DNA of 64,000 bases from Saccharothrix obliqua (GTDB lineage: Bacteria > Actinomycetota > Actinomycetes > Mycobacteriales > Pseudonocardiaceae): the NCBI RefSeq assembly GCF_019375475.1, contig NZ_JAHXGQ010000005.1, positions 248,001 to 312,000 on the forward strand, read 5' to 3'. Under the pieces are notes generated by a model, which searched no databases, had not been told where the DNA came from, and was given only the letters and a program-made list of their open reading frames with translations. This document shows positions 7,445 to 16,206 of the stretch, in pieces. Positions within the stretch are counted from its first letter, which is position 1. Every line of letters starts with the position of its first letter. The position numbers were made by a program, and so were the translations under genes.

Positions 7445-9127
7445 ATGACCGAGAACGAGTCGCAGCCGCCGCAGCAGCCCTCACCCGAGCCGTGGGCGCG
7501 CGGGAGCGCCGGGACCGGTCAGGGGAACGCCGGTTCCCGGCAGCAGGGTGCCGGTGAGCCGGACGACGGCGCGCACGGGGTTGTGCAGGGCAGCCCCGTA
7601 CCGCCGGAACGCGCGCAGGGCGTTTCGCAGGGAGACGCCGTGCCGCACGAAGGCGTCGCGACGGCTTCGCAGGGGAGCCGGACGACGCCGGCCGCCGATG
7701 TGCCGAGCGCCTCGCAGGGTGGCGCCGGGTCATCGGGTTCAGGTGCGCCCGGAGCCGTGCAGGGCGGCTCCGGCGCACCGCCATCGGCTTGGGCGCACCG
7801 CGGTCCGGACGTGCCCGGCCAGTCCGGTTGGGGCGGCCACGAGGTGCCGAACCAGGCCGGTCGGGGGGACACCGCGACCGGTTGGAGCGGCGGTTCCGGG
7901 CAGCCCGGTTGGGGCGGCCACGAGGTGCCCGGCCATGCCGGGCGCGCGGACGCGCCCTGGAACGGTGCTCCCGCGTGGAGTTCCGAGGTACCCGGTCAGC
8001 TCGGCGGGCCGGGACCCCACTACGCACCGCCCGGACCGGCGGTCGTCACACCGCGGGGACGTGGCCGCGGCAAGGTCGTCGCGGGGATCGCCGCGCTCGT
8101 GCTCGGCGTGGGTTCCCTCGCCGGCGGGATCGGCGGGTACGTCGGCTACCAGGCGGCCGAGCGGTCCGGGCCGGTGACCAACGCGCTGAACGCCGCGCCG
8201 CCCGCCCAGCAGACCGGCAACGCGCCGCAGGGCTCCATCGAGCAGGTCGCGCAGAAGGTGCTGCCGACGGTGGTGCAGGTGCAGGTCAGCGGTGGCGCGG
8301 GCTCCGGCTTCGTGCTCAGCTCCGACGGCCTGGTGCTGACCAACAACCACGTCGTGGAAACCGCCGCCAACGGCGGGCCCATGCGGGTCAAGTTCCAGGA
8401 CGGCCGGACCGCGAGCGCCAAGATCGTCGGCCGCGACCCCACGTCGGACCTGGCCGTGGTGAAGGCGGACGGCGTGAACGGCCTGCCCACCGCCGAACTG
8501 GGCAACTCCGGTGACCTCCGGATCGGGCAGCAGGTGGTGGCCGTCGGTTCGCCGTTCGACCTCAACGGCACCGTGACGTCGGGCATCGTCAGCTCGCTGA
8601 ACCGCCCCGTGCGGGCCGGCGGCGAGGACGGCAGCCAGGCGACCGTGCTGAACGCCATCCAGACCGACGCGGCGATCAACCCGGGCAACTCCGGCGGGCC
8701 GCTGGTGAACATGCAGGGTCAGGTCGTCGGGATCAACTCGGCGATCTACAGCCCCAACAGCAGCCGGTCGGGTCAGGCCGGTTCGGTCGGCATCGGGTTC
8801 GCCATCCCGGTCGACCAGGCGCGGCGCACCGCGAAGGAGTTGAGCGAGACCGGCAAGGCCAACCAGACGGTGCTCGGCGTCCAGGTGACCGACGGCCAGA
8901 ACGGCGGCGCGCAGGTGCGCGAGGTCACCGGCGGCGGCGCGGCCGAGCAGGCCGGTGTCAAGGCGGGCGACGTGATCACCAAGTTCGGTGACCGCCCCAT
9001 CGACAGCTCCGACGCCCTGGTCGCCGCGGTCCGCTCGCGGGCGCCGGGGGAGAAGGTGCAGCTGACCGTGGACGGCGGGCGCACGGTCGAGGTGACCCTC
9101 GGCAGTCAGCCCGTGGAAACCCGGTAG
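7445..9127 (+). CDS. pepD: Membrane-anchored HtrA-type serine protease, PepD-like, with PDZ domain
   Basis: A 560-residue protein. A long glycine/proline/glutamine-rich cytoplasmic region (about 1-200) contains repeats of the type WGGHEVPG. One membrane helix follows (VVAGIAALVLGVGSLAGG), then a trypsin-like domain outside the membrane. The triad is visible as NNHVV (His302), DPTSDLAVVK (Asp) and NPGNSGGPL (Ser). A C-terminal PDZ domain (about 475-555) includes AGVKAGDVITKFGDRPI. HtrA/PepD proteases remove misfolded envelope proteins. ATG 7445 is chosen because it lies 7 nt after a CAGAGT -10-like element; GTG 7436 is the alternative. Confidence 0.88.
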   Translation: MTENESQPPQQPSPEPWARGSAGTGQGNAGSRQQGAGEPDDGAHGVVQGSPVPPERAQGVSQGDAVPHEGVATASQGSRTTPAADVPSASQGGAGSSGSGAPGAVQGGSGAPPSAWAHRGPDVPGQSGWGGHEVPNQAGRGDTATGWSGGSGQPGWGGHEVPGHAGRADAPWNGAPAWSSEVPGQLGGPGPHYAPPGPAVVTPRGRGRGKVVAGIAALVLGVGSLAGGIGGYVGYQAAERSGPVTNALNAAPPAQQTGNAPQGSIEQVAQKVLPTVVQVQVSGGAGSGFVLSSDGLVLTNNHVVETAANGGPMRVKFQDGRTASAKIVGRDPTSDLAVVKADGVNGLPTAELGNSGDLRIGQQVVAVGSPFDLNGTVTSGIVSSLNRPVRAGGEDGSQATVLNAIQTDAAINPGNSGGPLVNMQGQVVGINSAIYSPNSSRSGQAGSVGIGFAIPVDQARRTAKELSETGKANQTVLGVQVTDGQNGGAQVREVTGGGAAEQAGVKAGDVITKFGDRPIDSSDALVAAVRSRAPGEKVQLTVDGGRTVEVTLGSQPVETR

Positions 9128-9184
9128 CAGGACCCCGGCCCCTCGCGGGCCGGTACCGAGACCACCCGCCGGCGGGCCGCCCCT

Positions 9185-9200
9185 CACCCGCCGGCGGGTG
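9185..9200. terminator. Palindromic hairpin after the pepD-like gene
   Basis: CACCCGCCGGCGGGTG is a perfect 16-bp palindrome followed by TCCTTGG. It lies 58 bp after the protease stop. It probably ends the transcript, in the GC-rich actinobacterial style without a strong T-run. Confidence 0.5.
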
Positions 9201-9329
9201 TCCTTGGTTTCACGTCGGTTGGAATAGCCGCACGTGGTGGGCAACCAGACCGAACGGTCGGGCGACGCGCGTGAAGACCACGTGACGTCGCGGAACCGTC
9301 ATATCCGCCGATTGGCTACGGTGATCCGC

Positions 9330-9830
9330 ATGGAACGCAGCGCGCAGCGCCTGGGACGCGCCCTTGTCGTGATCGTGGACGACCGGGTGGCGCACGGTGA
9401 GCACGACGACAGCACGGGGCCGCTGGTCACCGAGCTGCTGGAGGAAGCGGGATTCATCGTCGACGGCACCGTCGCGGTGGAGGGCGAGGTCGTGGGCATC
9501 CGCGCCGCGCTCAACACGGCGGTCATCGGTGGTGTCGACCTGGTGGTCACCGTCGGCGGCACGGGCGTGTCGCCCCGCGACGTCACGCCCGACGCCACGC
9601 AAGGCGTGCTGGACCGGCCGATCGCGGGCATCGCCGAGGCGTTGCGTGCTTCGGGGCTGGCCGCGGGTGCGGTGGACGCGGGTATCTCGCGTGGTCTGGT
9701 GGGCGTGTCCGGCAGCACCCTCGTGGTGAACCTGGCGGGTTCGCGCTCGGCGGTGCGGGACGGCATGGCGACCCTGTCGTCCCTCGTGCCGTACGTGATC
9801 GAACAGCTCTCCGGGCTAGACGAGTCATGA
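9330..9830 (+). CDS. moaB: MoaB/Mog-family molybdenum cofactor protein
   Basis: A 166-residue MoCF-domain protein that binds molybdopterin and, in Mog-type enzymes, adenylylates it before metal insertion. The signature VTVGGTGVSPRDVTPDAT is clear near residues 70-87. The ATG at 9330 is chosen because TACGGT at 9317-9322 sits 7 nt upstream as a -10-like element, with no ribosome site, typical of leaderless genes. Its place between the PepD-type protease and mscL matches mycobacterial moaB2. The stop overlaps the next small gene (ATGA). Confidence 0.88.
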   Translation: MERSAQRLGRALVVIVDDRVAHGEHDDSTGPLVTELLEEAGFIVDGTVAVEGEVVGIRAALNTAVIGGVDLVVTVGGTGVSPRDVTPDATQGVLDRPIAGIAEALRASGLAAGAVDAGISRGLVGVSGSTLVVNLAGSRSAVRDGMATLSSLVPYVIEQLSGLDES

Positions 9831-10015
9831 CCGAACGGCCCGCGGACGACGCCGCACCCACCCCGGCCGCCGACGCGGCGGCGGAGGAGGCGGCGCGGCG
9901 TCGTCGGCTGGCCGAGGTCTTCGGTGACGTGCTCCCGGAGACCCCGGACGAACCGGCCCCCCACCGCCACGACGACCAGTGGTACCTGGAAAACCGCCCG
10001 CCCCACCACGAGTGA
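9827..10015 (+). CDS. Small hypothetical protein coupled to moaB
   Basis: A 62-residue acidic and alanine-rich protein. It has a charged helix (AEEAARRRRLAEVFGDVLPE) and a C-terminal DDQWYLENRPPHHE segment. There are no membrane helices. The ATG overlaps the moaB stop by 4 bp, so it is translated with moaB. I recognise no domain and assign no function. The tryptophan-containing end and the tight coupling argue that it is real rather than an open frame by chance. Confidence 0.65.
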   Translation: MTERPADDAAPTPAADAAAEEAARRRRLAEVFGDVLPETPDEPAPHRHDDQWYLENRPPHHE

Positions 10016-10328
10016 GGCCGCGCTCCCGATGAGGCCGCGCCGGGGAGGCCGATCCGCCGCCGCGCCGCGGGTGATTCGCCGCCGCGCGACCGGTGCCGCC
10101 GCGGGACCCCGCTGCGGGCGATGCCGCGGGCGGTTTTCTGCCGGGCATGAGTGATGCGCTACCACGCCGCGAGTGATGCCCCGCCGCGTGCCGCCGCGCC
10201 GCGCGCGAACTCCTGAGGGGCGCGAGTGACCGTCCTGCCGGACGCGAGGGGTGCCCTGCTGAGCGGGAGCAGTGTGGCGACGTATCGCGAGGGTTGCGCG
10301 TTGCGCCCTGGCTGTTGAGGCCGGTGGT
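10016..10328. other. Gene-free stretch between moaB operon and mscL
   Basis: About 310 bp of very GC-rich DNA between a rightward and a leftward gene, so it should hold the two terminators. It contains loosely repeated words such as CCGCCGCG and GCGAGTGA. I see no convincing coding frame, RNA or promoter. Confidence 0.5.
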
Positions 10329-10751
10329 TCAGGACTTCGGGCCGTTGCCCGGCCGTGGACCGCGGTCCTGGGAGGCGGCGAGCAGGTCGCGGATCTCCTT
10401 GAGCAGCTCCACGTCCGTCGGTTCCGACGGGCCGGGTTCCTGGCCGCGCTCGCGTCGTTCCTTGATCTTGTTCATGGGCAGGACGAAGACGAAGTAGACG
10501 ACCGCCGCGACGATCACGAAGTTGATCGTCGCCGTGATGATCGCGCCGAAGTCGACCACCGTCTTGTCGTTGCTGCCCAACTGGACCGCGAGGCCGTGGA
10601 TGTTGCTGCCGCCGAAGAGGGCGACGACCGGGTTGATCAGGTTGTTCGTGAAGGCGGTGACGATCGCGCCGAACGCCGCGCCGATGACGACCGCGACCGC
10701 GAGGTCGATCACGTTGCCGCGCATCAGGAAGTCCTTGAAACCCTTGATCAC
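10329..10751 (-). CDS. mscL: Large-conductance mechanosensitive channel MscL
   Basis: A 140-residue homopentameric membrane channel that opens under membrane tension to release osmolytes. The N-terminal helix and first transmembrane segment KGFKDFLMRGNVIDLAVAVV are diagnostic. A periplasmic loop and a second helix (FVIVAAVVYFVFVLPMNK) follow. The C-terminal bundle contains ELLKEIRDLL. The frame extends further upstream, but GTG 10751 is chosen because GGAGG lies 8 nt before it and the protein then begins like other MscL proteins. It faces away from moaB, as mycobacterial mscL does. Confidence 0.95.
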   Translation of the reverse strand: MIKGFKDFLMRGNVIDLAVAVVIGAAFGAIVTAFTNNLINPVVALFGGSNIHGLAVQLGSNDKTVVDFGAIITATINFVIVAAVVYFVFVLPMNKIKERRERGQEPGPSEPTDVELLKEIRDLLAASQDRGPRPGNGPKS

Positions 10752-10886
10752 AGCCGGTTCCTCCGTTCGGGGGGACATTGGGGGCTTGCGGAGGGTAACG
10801 GCTTGACCGACCTCCTGTGACGTGGTGCGTACTCGTGTCTCACCCACGCACGGGTCACATGACCCGTGCGGGTGACGGTCGGGTGG

Positions 10887-11297
10887 TCAGCGGTTCTTCA
10901 CGTGCTGGACGGCCCACGTGTTGCCGTCCGGGTCGTCGAAGTAGATGAAGCTCGCGTAGTCCTGGCCCTGCGGGTCCGGGCCGGGTGCCATGCCGCCGTT
11001 CTCGAAGTGCTGGATGCCGGAGTGCCGCACCCCGTTGGCGTCGAGGTGCGCGGCGGCGGCCTCGATGTCGGCCACGACCAGGTGGTTGCCCTTCACCGAG
11101 CCGGGCGTCCCGGCGCCGACGCCCTTGCCGAAGACGATCGAGCACCCCGAACCGGGTGGGGTCACCTGGACGACCCGGAAGTCGTCGCCGGCGCGGTGGT
11201 CGGTGTCGACGGGGAAGCCGAGCTTGTCGGCGTAGAACTCCTTGGCCCGGTCCACATCGGTCACCGGCACGATCACGACCTCTAGCTTCCAGTCCAC
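10887..11297 (-). CDS. VOC-family (glyoxalase/bleomycin-resistance fold) protein
   Basis: A 136-residue protein of the vicinal-oxygen-chelate superfamily. It has the usual DVDRAKEFYADKLGF opening and a C-terminal FIYFDDPDGNTWAVQ segment. Its metal-site residues and substrate cannot be fixed from sequence. Members act as lyases, dioxygenases or antibiotic-binding proteins. GTG 11297 is chosen because AGGAG precedes it at the right distance; the open frame upstream looks non-coding. The gene stands alone between mscL and a purine-skewed gap. Confidence 0.85.
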   Translation of the reverse strand: MDWKLEVVIVPVTDVDRAKEFYADKLGFPVDTDHRAGDDFRVVQVTPPGSGCSIVFGKGVGAGTPGSVKGNHLVVADIEAAAAHLDANGVRHSGIQHFENGGMAPGPDPQGQDYASFIYFDDPDGNTWAVQHVKNR

Positions 11298-11663
11298 TGT
11301 GCTCTCCTGGCTGGTTGTTGTTGTCGGGGTTGAAGTGTGGCGGCTGGCGGGTCGTGCCGGGGGCACTTCCGTGCGAACAGGACGGTCCTGGGGCGAGGTG
11401 CCGTTGCGGGGGTGCCGGGAATGCCGGAAGTGCCGCGGTGTGCGGTGCCGGAGCGCCGTTGTGCGTGGGGGAGAGCGGGGTGTGCGGAGGCTGCGGTGTG
11501 CGGAGGAGCGAGGGGGTGTGCGGAGGGCAGGGCGGGGTGGTTGGCGCGTGGGAAGGGTGCGCGGGGGCGGTGTGTGGAGCCGTGCGGAGGAGGGCGTGCG
11601 AGGGCGCGGAAGGGCGTGCGCGGGTGAGGGGAGAGGAGGCCGGTGGGGTGCGCGGGGAGACGG
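11298..11663. other. Strand-skewed gene-free stretch rich in GTGCGGAG words
   Basis: The + strand is strongly G-rich with repeats of GTGTGCGGAG-like words and long G runs at about 11500-11650. It separates two leftward genes and should hold the VOC gene promoter at its left end. I see no coding frame that can be supported. The G-runs could fold into quadruplex structures, which is inference. Confidence 0.45.
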
Positions 11664-12164
11664 TCAGCGGAGGGTTACCGTCACCGGTTGGGACAGCGCG
11701 GCCGAGGCGACCCTCGTGGCTGCCTGGTGGGGCAACGTCAGGACCACCACGTCGTCGCGCACCGAGGTCACCGACGCCTGCTCGGCCAGCACCGCCGACT
11801 CCTCACCGATCACGTCCACCCGGCTGCCGGTCCGGAGCAGGGTGGTGGCCGGGCCCGGCAGGTGCACGGCTACCGAGGCCATGGAGGGGTCGGGCGTGGC
11901 CAAACGGGCGTCGGTCAGGGGTTCTCCCGCCCTCGCCGGTGCGGTGAGGGCGCGGCCGGTGGCTTTGTCCACCGGTACGGCTCCCGCTGGGGATAACTCG
12001 GGCGGGACGTGGACCAGTTTCAGGTCCGCGGGTGTCAAAGGGACGTCTGCCGGTAGGTCGCGCGCGGCCACCGCCACGGGGGTTCGCGGAGGGGTCGGCC
12101 AGGTCGCCACGGCCAGCGCGAGCAGGGCAAATGCTGCTGCGAGGAGCTTGCGGGTGAGGTTCAC
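11664..12164 (-). CDS. SAF-domain protein (RcpC/CpaB-like)
   Basis: A 166-residue exported protein. An N-terminal membrane helix or signal (LLAAAFALLALAVATW, about 6-21) is followed by a SAF domain that starts VAVAARDLPADVPLTPADL. A beta-rich end follows. SAF domains occur in the Flp-pilus assembly protein CpaB/RcpC and in related cell-envelope proteins. No tad pilus genes are nearby, so a general envelope role is likelier. The neighbours fmdB and the cyclo-ligase are conserved next to such a gene in actinobacteria. The start is GTG. Confidence 0.75.
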   Translation of the reverse strand: MNLTRKLLAAAFALLALAVATWPTPPRTPVAVAARDLPADVPLTPADLKLVHVPPELSPAGAVPVDKATGRALTAPARAGEPLTDARLATPDPSMASVAVHLPGPATTLLRTGSRVDVIGEESAVLAEQASVTSVRDDVVVLTLPHQAATRVASAALSQPVTVTLR

Positions 12165-12263
12165 GGGGCCGAATTTACGGATCTTCGGCGGGGGTGGGAA
12201 GCAGGAAACCCCCGAGTTGTGGACAACTCGGGGGCCTGTGGATAACTCGCCTTGCCCGGAGGG

Positions 12264-12542
12264 CTAGGAGGCAGCCGCCGCGGGGGCGGAGTCGCCCGAG
12301 GACGAGGACGAAGACGACGAAGACGACGCGGAAGTCGTGGACGACGAGCTGGACGAGGAAGTCGTGGAACGGTTGTCGGTGCGGTAGAAGCCGCTGCCCT
12401 TGAACACCACGCCGACGGCCCCGTAGAGCTTGCGGAGCTTGCCCTGGCACTCCGGGCACTCGGTCAGCGCCTGGTCGCTGAAGGACTGCACCGCTTCGAA
12501 CCGGTGGTCGCACACGGTGCAGGCGTACTGGTAAGTCGGCAC
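12264..12542 (-). CDS. fmdB: FmdB-family zinc-ribbon protein
   Basis: A 92-residue protein with an N-terminal zinc ribbon: YACTVC at residues 6-11 and TECPEC near residue 31 give two Cys pairs. The FmdB family is widely conserved, often annotated as a regulator, but its function is unsettled. The C-terminal 35 residues are a low-complexity serine/threonine run followed by alanines, probably disordered. GTG 12542 is chosen because GGAGGGG precedes it and it begins directly at the zinc ribbon. Conserved neighbours are the SAF protein and 5-FTHF cyclo-ligase. Confidence 0.88.
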   Translation of the reverse strand: MPTYQYACTVCDHRFEAVQSFSDQALTECPECQGKLRKLYGAVGVVFKGSGFYRTDNRSTTSSSSSSSTTSASSSSSSSSSSGDSAPAAAAS

Positions 12543-12646
12543 GGTTCGCCCCTCCACGGGTCCCTGGGTTGGCACTCCGACGTCACGAGTGCCAACAACG
12601 ATGATGCGCCGGCCGGCATACGTCACGCAAACATCACTGGTCAACG

Positions 12647-13213
12647 TCACAGCGGCAGGCGGATCAGGCCCCCACCCGGCGTCAGGACGGCGTTCATCCG
12701 GACATCGTGCCGTTCCGCCGGCAATTCCGGGACGAACTCCTCATCCCGGACCAAAGCCACCAGCGGCCCCGTGGCGTAGGGCAGGGAGCGGTCGTAGTGG
12801 CCGCCGCCCTTGCCCAGCCGCACGCCACCGCGGTCCACCGCCAGCGCCGGCACCAGCACCACCGCCGCCTCCGCGATGGCCGCCACCCCCAGCCGCTCGC
12901 CGGCGGGCTCCAGCAGGCCGAACGGACCGGGCCGCAACTCGCCGTCGTGCACCGCCCACTCCAGGGGCGCGTCACCGACCACCACCGGCAGCAGCACGCG
13001 GCACCCGGCGGACCGCAGCACGTCCAGCATCTCCGCCGACCCCGGCTCGCCACCGACGGCCAGGTAAGCGCACACCGTCTGACCAGGCACCACGTCGAAC
13101 GCGGCAACCACCTGCCGCACTTCGGACGACAGCGGAGCGGGCGGGGCGGTACGCCGGGCGGCCCGCAGCCGTGTGCGCAGCGTCGTCTTCTGGTTACGCA
13201 GATCGGACGTCAT
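12647..13213 (-). CDS. 5-formyltetrahydrofolate cyclo-ligase
   Basis: A 188-residue ATP-dependent enzyme that converts 5-formyl-THF to 5,10-methenyl-THF, recycling folate. The N-terminal basic helix (QKTTLRTRLRAARR) and the ATP-binding LGKGGGHYDRSLP loop near residue 130 are diagnostic. ATG 13213 is chosen as the first reasonable start, 38 bp from the divergent galU ATG. The same divergent arrangement with galU occurs in mycobacteria (Rv0992c/Rv0993). The two genes share a short regulatory region. Confidence 0.92.
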   Translation of the reverse strand: MTSDLRNQKTTLRTRLRAARRTAPPAPLSSEVRQVVAAFDVVPGQTVCAYLAVGGEPGSAEMLDVLRSAGCRVLLPVVVGDAPLEWAVHDGELRPGPFGLLEPAGERLGVAAIAEAAVVLVPALAVDRGGVRLGKGGGHYDRSLPYATGPLVALVRDEEFVPELPAERHDVRMNAVLTPGGGLIRLPL

Positions 13214-13251
13214 AGCAGGTAACCCTAAGCGCGCCGTTACGCTCGCTTCCC

Positions 13252-14133
13252 ATGAGCGCCTTCCAGACAGCAATCGTGCCCGCTGCGGGGTTGGGCACGC
13301 GCTTCCTCCCCACCACCAAAGCGGTGCCCAAGGAGCTGCTGCCGGTCGTCGACACCCCCGGTATCGAACTGGTCGCCACCGAGGCCGCGCAGGCCGGGGC
13401 GAAGAAGCTCGTGATCGTCACCTCACCCGGCAAGGACGCGGTGGCCGAATACTTCCGGCCGCAGCCCGAGTTGGAGCGGACCCTGGAGGCGCGTGGCAAG
13501 ACCGAACTGGTCGAGAAGGTGCGCCGCGCGCCGAGCCTGCTGCACGTCGAGACCGCCATCCAGGAGCAGGCCCTCGGCCTCGGGCACGCCATCGGCTGCG
13601 CCGAGGGCAACCTGACCGGCGAGGACGAGGCCGTGGCCGTCCTCCTGCCGGACGACCTCGTGCTGCCGACGGGCGTGCTCACCCGCATGGCGGCCGCCCG
13701 CGACAAGTTCGGCGGCAGCGTGCTGTGCGCGTTCGACATCCCCAAGGACCAAATCTCCGCGTACGGCGTCTTCGACGTGCGTGACACCGGTGACGACGAC
13801 GTCAAGCAGGTTGTCGGCATGGTGGAGAAGCCCAAGCCGGAGGACGCGCCGTCCACGTTCGCTGCGGCCGGCCGCTACCTGCTGGACCGCGCGATCTTCG
13901 ACGCCATCAAGCGCATCGAGCCCGGCGCGGGCGGCGAACTCCAGATCACCGACGCCATCGCGCTGCTCATCGCCGAGGACCACCCGGTGCACGTCGTCGT
14001 CCACCGGGGTGGGCGACACGACCTGGGCAATCCGGGGGGTTTCCTCAAAGCTGCGGTTGACTTCGCACTCGAGCACCCGGACTACGGGCCCGAGCTGGGG
14101 GAGTGGTTGCGGGAACGCCTGGGCAACTCCTGA
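13252..14133 (+). CDS. galU: UTP-glucose-1-phosphate uridylyltransferase
   Basis: A 293-residue nucleotidyltransferase making UDP-glucose from UTP and glucose-1-phosphate, for cell-envelope sugars and the Leloir pathway. The nucleotide loop PAAGLGTRFLPTTKAVPKEL lies near residues 10-30. DDLVLP and GRYLLDRAIFD are also visible. The ATG follows TACGCT by 8 nt without a ribosome site, so a leaderless transcript is likely. moeA starts 13 bp after its stop, forming a galU-moeA-rimJ-glpR run as in mycobacteria. Confidence 0.95.
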   Translation: MSAFQTAIVPAAGLGTRFLPTTKAVPKELLPVVDTPGIELVATEAAQAGAKKLVIVTSPGKDAVAEYFRPQPELERTLEARGKTELVEKVRRAPSLLHVETAIQEQALGLGHAIGCAEGNLTGEDEAVAVLLPDDLVLPTGVLTRMAAARDKFGGSVLCAFDIPKDQISAYGVFDVRDTGDDDVKQVVGMVEKPKPEDAPSTFAAAGRYLLDRAIFDAIKRIEPGAGGELQITDAIALLIAEDHPVHVVVHRGGRHDLGNPGGFLKAAVDFALEHPDYGPELGEWLRERLGNS

Positions 14134-14146
14134 ACGAGGTCAACAC

Positions 14147-15370
14147 ATGAGGTCAGTGGACGAGCAACTCGCCAAGGTGATCGCCGCCGCCGTGCGGCCG
14201 GCACCCGTGCGGGTGGCGATCTCCGAGTCGCAGGGCCTGCTCTGCGCGGAGGAGGTCGTCGCGGAACGCGCTTTGCCCGGGTTCGACCAGGCGGCGGTGG
14301 ACGGCTACGCGGTGCGCAGCGTGGACGTCCAGGCCGCCAACGACGAACCCGTGCGGCTACCGGTGGTCGGCGAGATCCCGGCGGGGTCGCGCCAGCCCCG
14401 GCGGTTGCAGCCCGGCCAGGCGGTCCGGGTGGCGACCGGCGCACCGCTGCCGACGCTGGCCGACGCCGTGGTCCCGCTCGGGCACACCGACGGGCACCAG
14501 GCGAACGTCACCGTGCACACCCCCGTGCCGTCCGCCGCGTTCGTGCGGCGGACGGGCGAGGACGTGCAGACCGGTGACGTCGCGGTGCGCCGCGGCGCGA
14601 CGATCGGCGCCGCGCAGGTGGGCCTGCTCGCGGCGGTCGGGCGCAACAAGGTGCTGGTCCACCCGCGGCCCAGGGTGTCGGTGGTCTCGGTCGGCGAGGA
14701 GCTGGTGGACGTGGACCGCACGCCCGGTCCGGGCCAGGTCTACGACGTGAACTCCTACGCCCTGGCCGCCGCCGCGCGGGACGCGGGCGCGGAGGTCAGC
14801 CGGGTCGGCATCGTGCCCGCCGACCCGCGTCGGCTGCGCGAGGTGGTCGAGGGCCGCCTGCTGCTGTCCGAGATCGTGGTCATCGCGGGCGGCGTCGGCG
14901 GTGCGGCGGGTGACGAGGTGCGGTCCGCGTTGGCCGACCTCGGCGACGTCGACTGCACGCGGGTCGCCATGCACCCCGGTTCGGTGCAGGGCTTCGGCCG
15001 GCTCGGGCCGGACGCGGTACCGACGTTCCTGCTGCCCGCCAACCCGATGAGCGCGCTGGTCGTCTTCGAGGTGCTGGTGCGCCCGCTGATCCGGGCGGCG
15101 CTGGGCAAGCGCAACCCGTACCGGCGGGCGGTGAGCGCGCGGCTGCTGTCGCCGCTGACGTCCACCAAGGGCCGGCGCGGCTACCTGCGCGGCCAGCTCC
15201 TGCGGGACGCCGAGAACGGCGAGTACCTGGTGCAGCCGCTGGGTACCTCCGGTTCGCACCTGCTCGCCTCGCTGGCCGAGGCCAACTGCCTGATCATGGT
15301 CGACGAAGACGTGACGGACGTCTCGGTGGGAGCGGAAGTGATGGTCAGCTTCCTCGCCCAGAAGAGCTGA
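14147..15370 (+). CDS. moeA: MoeA/gephyrin-like molybdopterin molybdotransferase (Glp-type)
   Basis: A 407-residue four-domain MoeA/gephyrin E-domain protein. The N-terminal part has FDQAAVDGYAVRS. The molybdopterin-binding domain contains VSVVSVGEELVDV and GGVGGAAGDEVRSAL. Bona fide MoeA inserts molybdate into adenylylated molybdopterin. In corynebacteria the copy in this locus (Glp) instead links FtsZ to a membrane receptor, GlpR, during division. A GlpR-like gene lies two genes downstream here. Which role applies cannot be settled from sequence; the MoaB-type protein at 9330 shows cofactor-related proteins exist nearby. Confidence 0.85.
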   Translation: MRSVDEQLAKVIAAAVRPAPVRVAISESQGLLCAEEVVAERALPGFDQAAVDGYAVRSVDVQAANDEPVRLPVVGEIPAGSRQPRRLQPGQAVRVATGAPLPTLADAVVPLGHTDGHQANVTVHTPVPSAAFVRRTGEDVQTGDVAVRRGATIGAAQVGLLAAVGRNKVLVHPRPRVSVVSVGEELVDVDRTPGPGQVYDVNSYALAAAARDAGAEVSRVGIVPADPRRLREVVEGRLLLSEIVVIAGGVGGAAGDEVRSALADLGDVDCTRVAMHPGSVQGFGRLGPDAVPTFLLPANPMSALVVFEVLVRPLIRAALGKRNPYRRAVSARLLSPLTSTKGRRGYLRGQLLRDAENGEYLVQPLGTSGSHLLASLAEANCLIMVDEDVTDVSVGAEVMVSFLAQKS

Positions 15371-15385
15371 GCGCAGAGGGGACGG

Positions 15386-16048
15386 ATGGGCTCCGGACTG
15401 GCGTGGGAAGGCGGCAGGCATCCCGGCTGGCCGGTGCGGCTCGGTCCGCTGCGGGTGGCCGCCGGTGTCGTCGCGCTGCGCCCGCCGAAGCTGTTCGACG
15501 CCTCCACCTGGTCCCGCATCCGGTTGCGGGACCAGGAGCACCTGGAGAACTGGGAGCCGACCGCGGTGGACGGCTGGGCGGAGCGCAACGCGGCGATGGC
15601 GTGGCCCGCGCAGTGGTCGTCGCTGCGGTCCCTGGCGCGCCGCGGTCAGGCGTTGCCGTTCGTGATCACCGTGGACGGTGACCTGGCCGGCCAGATCACG
15701 GTGGGCAACATCGTGCGCGGCTCGTTGCGGTCCGCGTGGGTCGGCTACTGGGTGGCGGCGGACCGCGCGGGTGGCGGCGTGGCGACGGCGGCGCTGGCGC
15801 TGGTCGTGGACCACTGCTTCGGCGACGCCGGCCTGCACCGGCTGGAGGCGACCGTGCGGCCGGAGAACGCGGCCAGCCTCCGCGTGCTGACGAAGGCCGG
15901 TTTTCGCGAGGAGGGGTTGTTCCTGCGGTACCTGGACGTGGCGGGCGACTGGCGGGACCACCTGTGCTTCGCGATGACGTCCGAAGAGACCTCACCCGAG
16001 GGTTTGGTACGCCGTTTGGTCGCCCGGGGGTACGCCCGAACTGCCTGA
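15386..16048 (+). CDS. rimJ: GNAT acetyltransferase, RimJ-like
   Basis: A 220-residue acetyltransferase of the RimJ/RimL group, which acetylate N-termini of ribosomal or other proteins. The acetyl-CoA loop GYWVAADRAGGGVATAAL and the motif HRLEATVRPENAASLRVLTK are clear. It begins 15 bp after moeA and is probably co-transcribed. The conserved position between moeA and the GlpR-type gene matches mycobacterial Rv0995. The actual protein substrate is unknown. Confidence 0.87.
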   Translation: MGSGLAWEGGRHPGWPVRLGPLRVAAGVVALRPPKLFDASTWSRIRLRDQEHLENWEPTAVDGWAERNAAMAWPAQWSSLRSLARRGQALPFVITVDGDLAGQITVGNIVRGSLRSAWVGYWVAADRAGGGVATAALALVVDHCFGDAGLHRLEATVRPENAASLRVLTKAGFREEGLFLRYLDVAGDWRDHLCFAMTSEETSPEGLVRRLVARGYARTA

Positions 16049-16206
16049 TCACCGGGCCGAGTGGCTGATCTTGATCACCCGAAAGTGGGTGATAGACCAC
16101 ACTTTGGTACGCACGCCGGTCGGCGAGTCTCCGACACAGGTGTGACTGTTGTGACTAGCGTGGCACACGCAGCTAGCGGGCCGCGGGGCAGGGGGAGGTG
16201 ACGGGG

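Noticed and set aside
10752..10847. Longer MscL N-terminus
   Set aside because: GTG 10751 has GGAGG at 8 nt and gives the usual MscL beginning; the extension has no family similarity.
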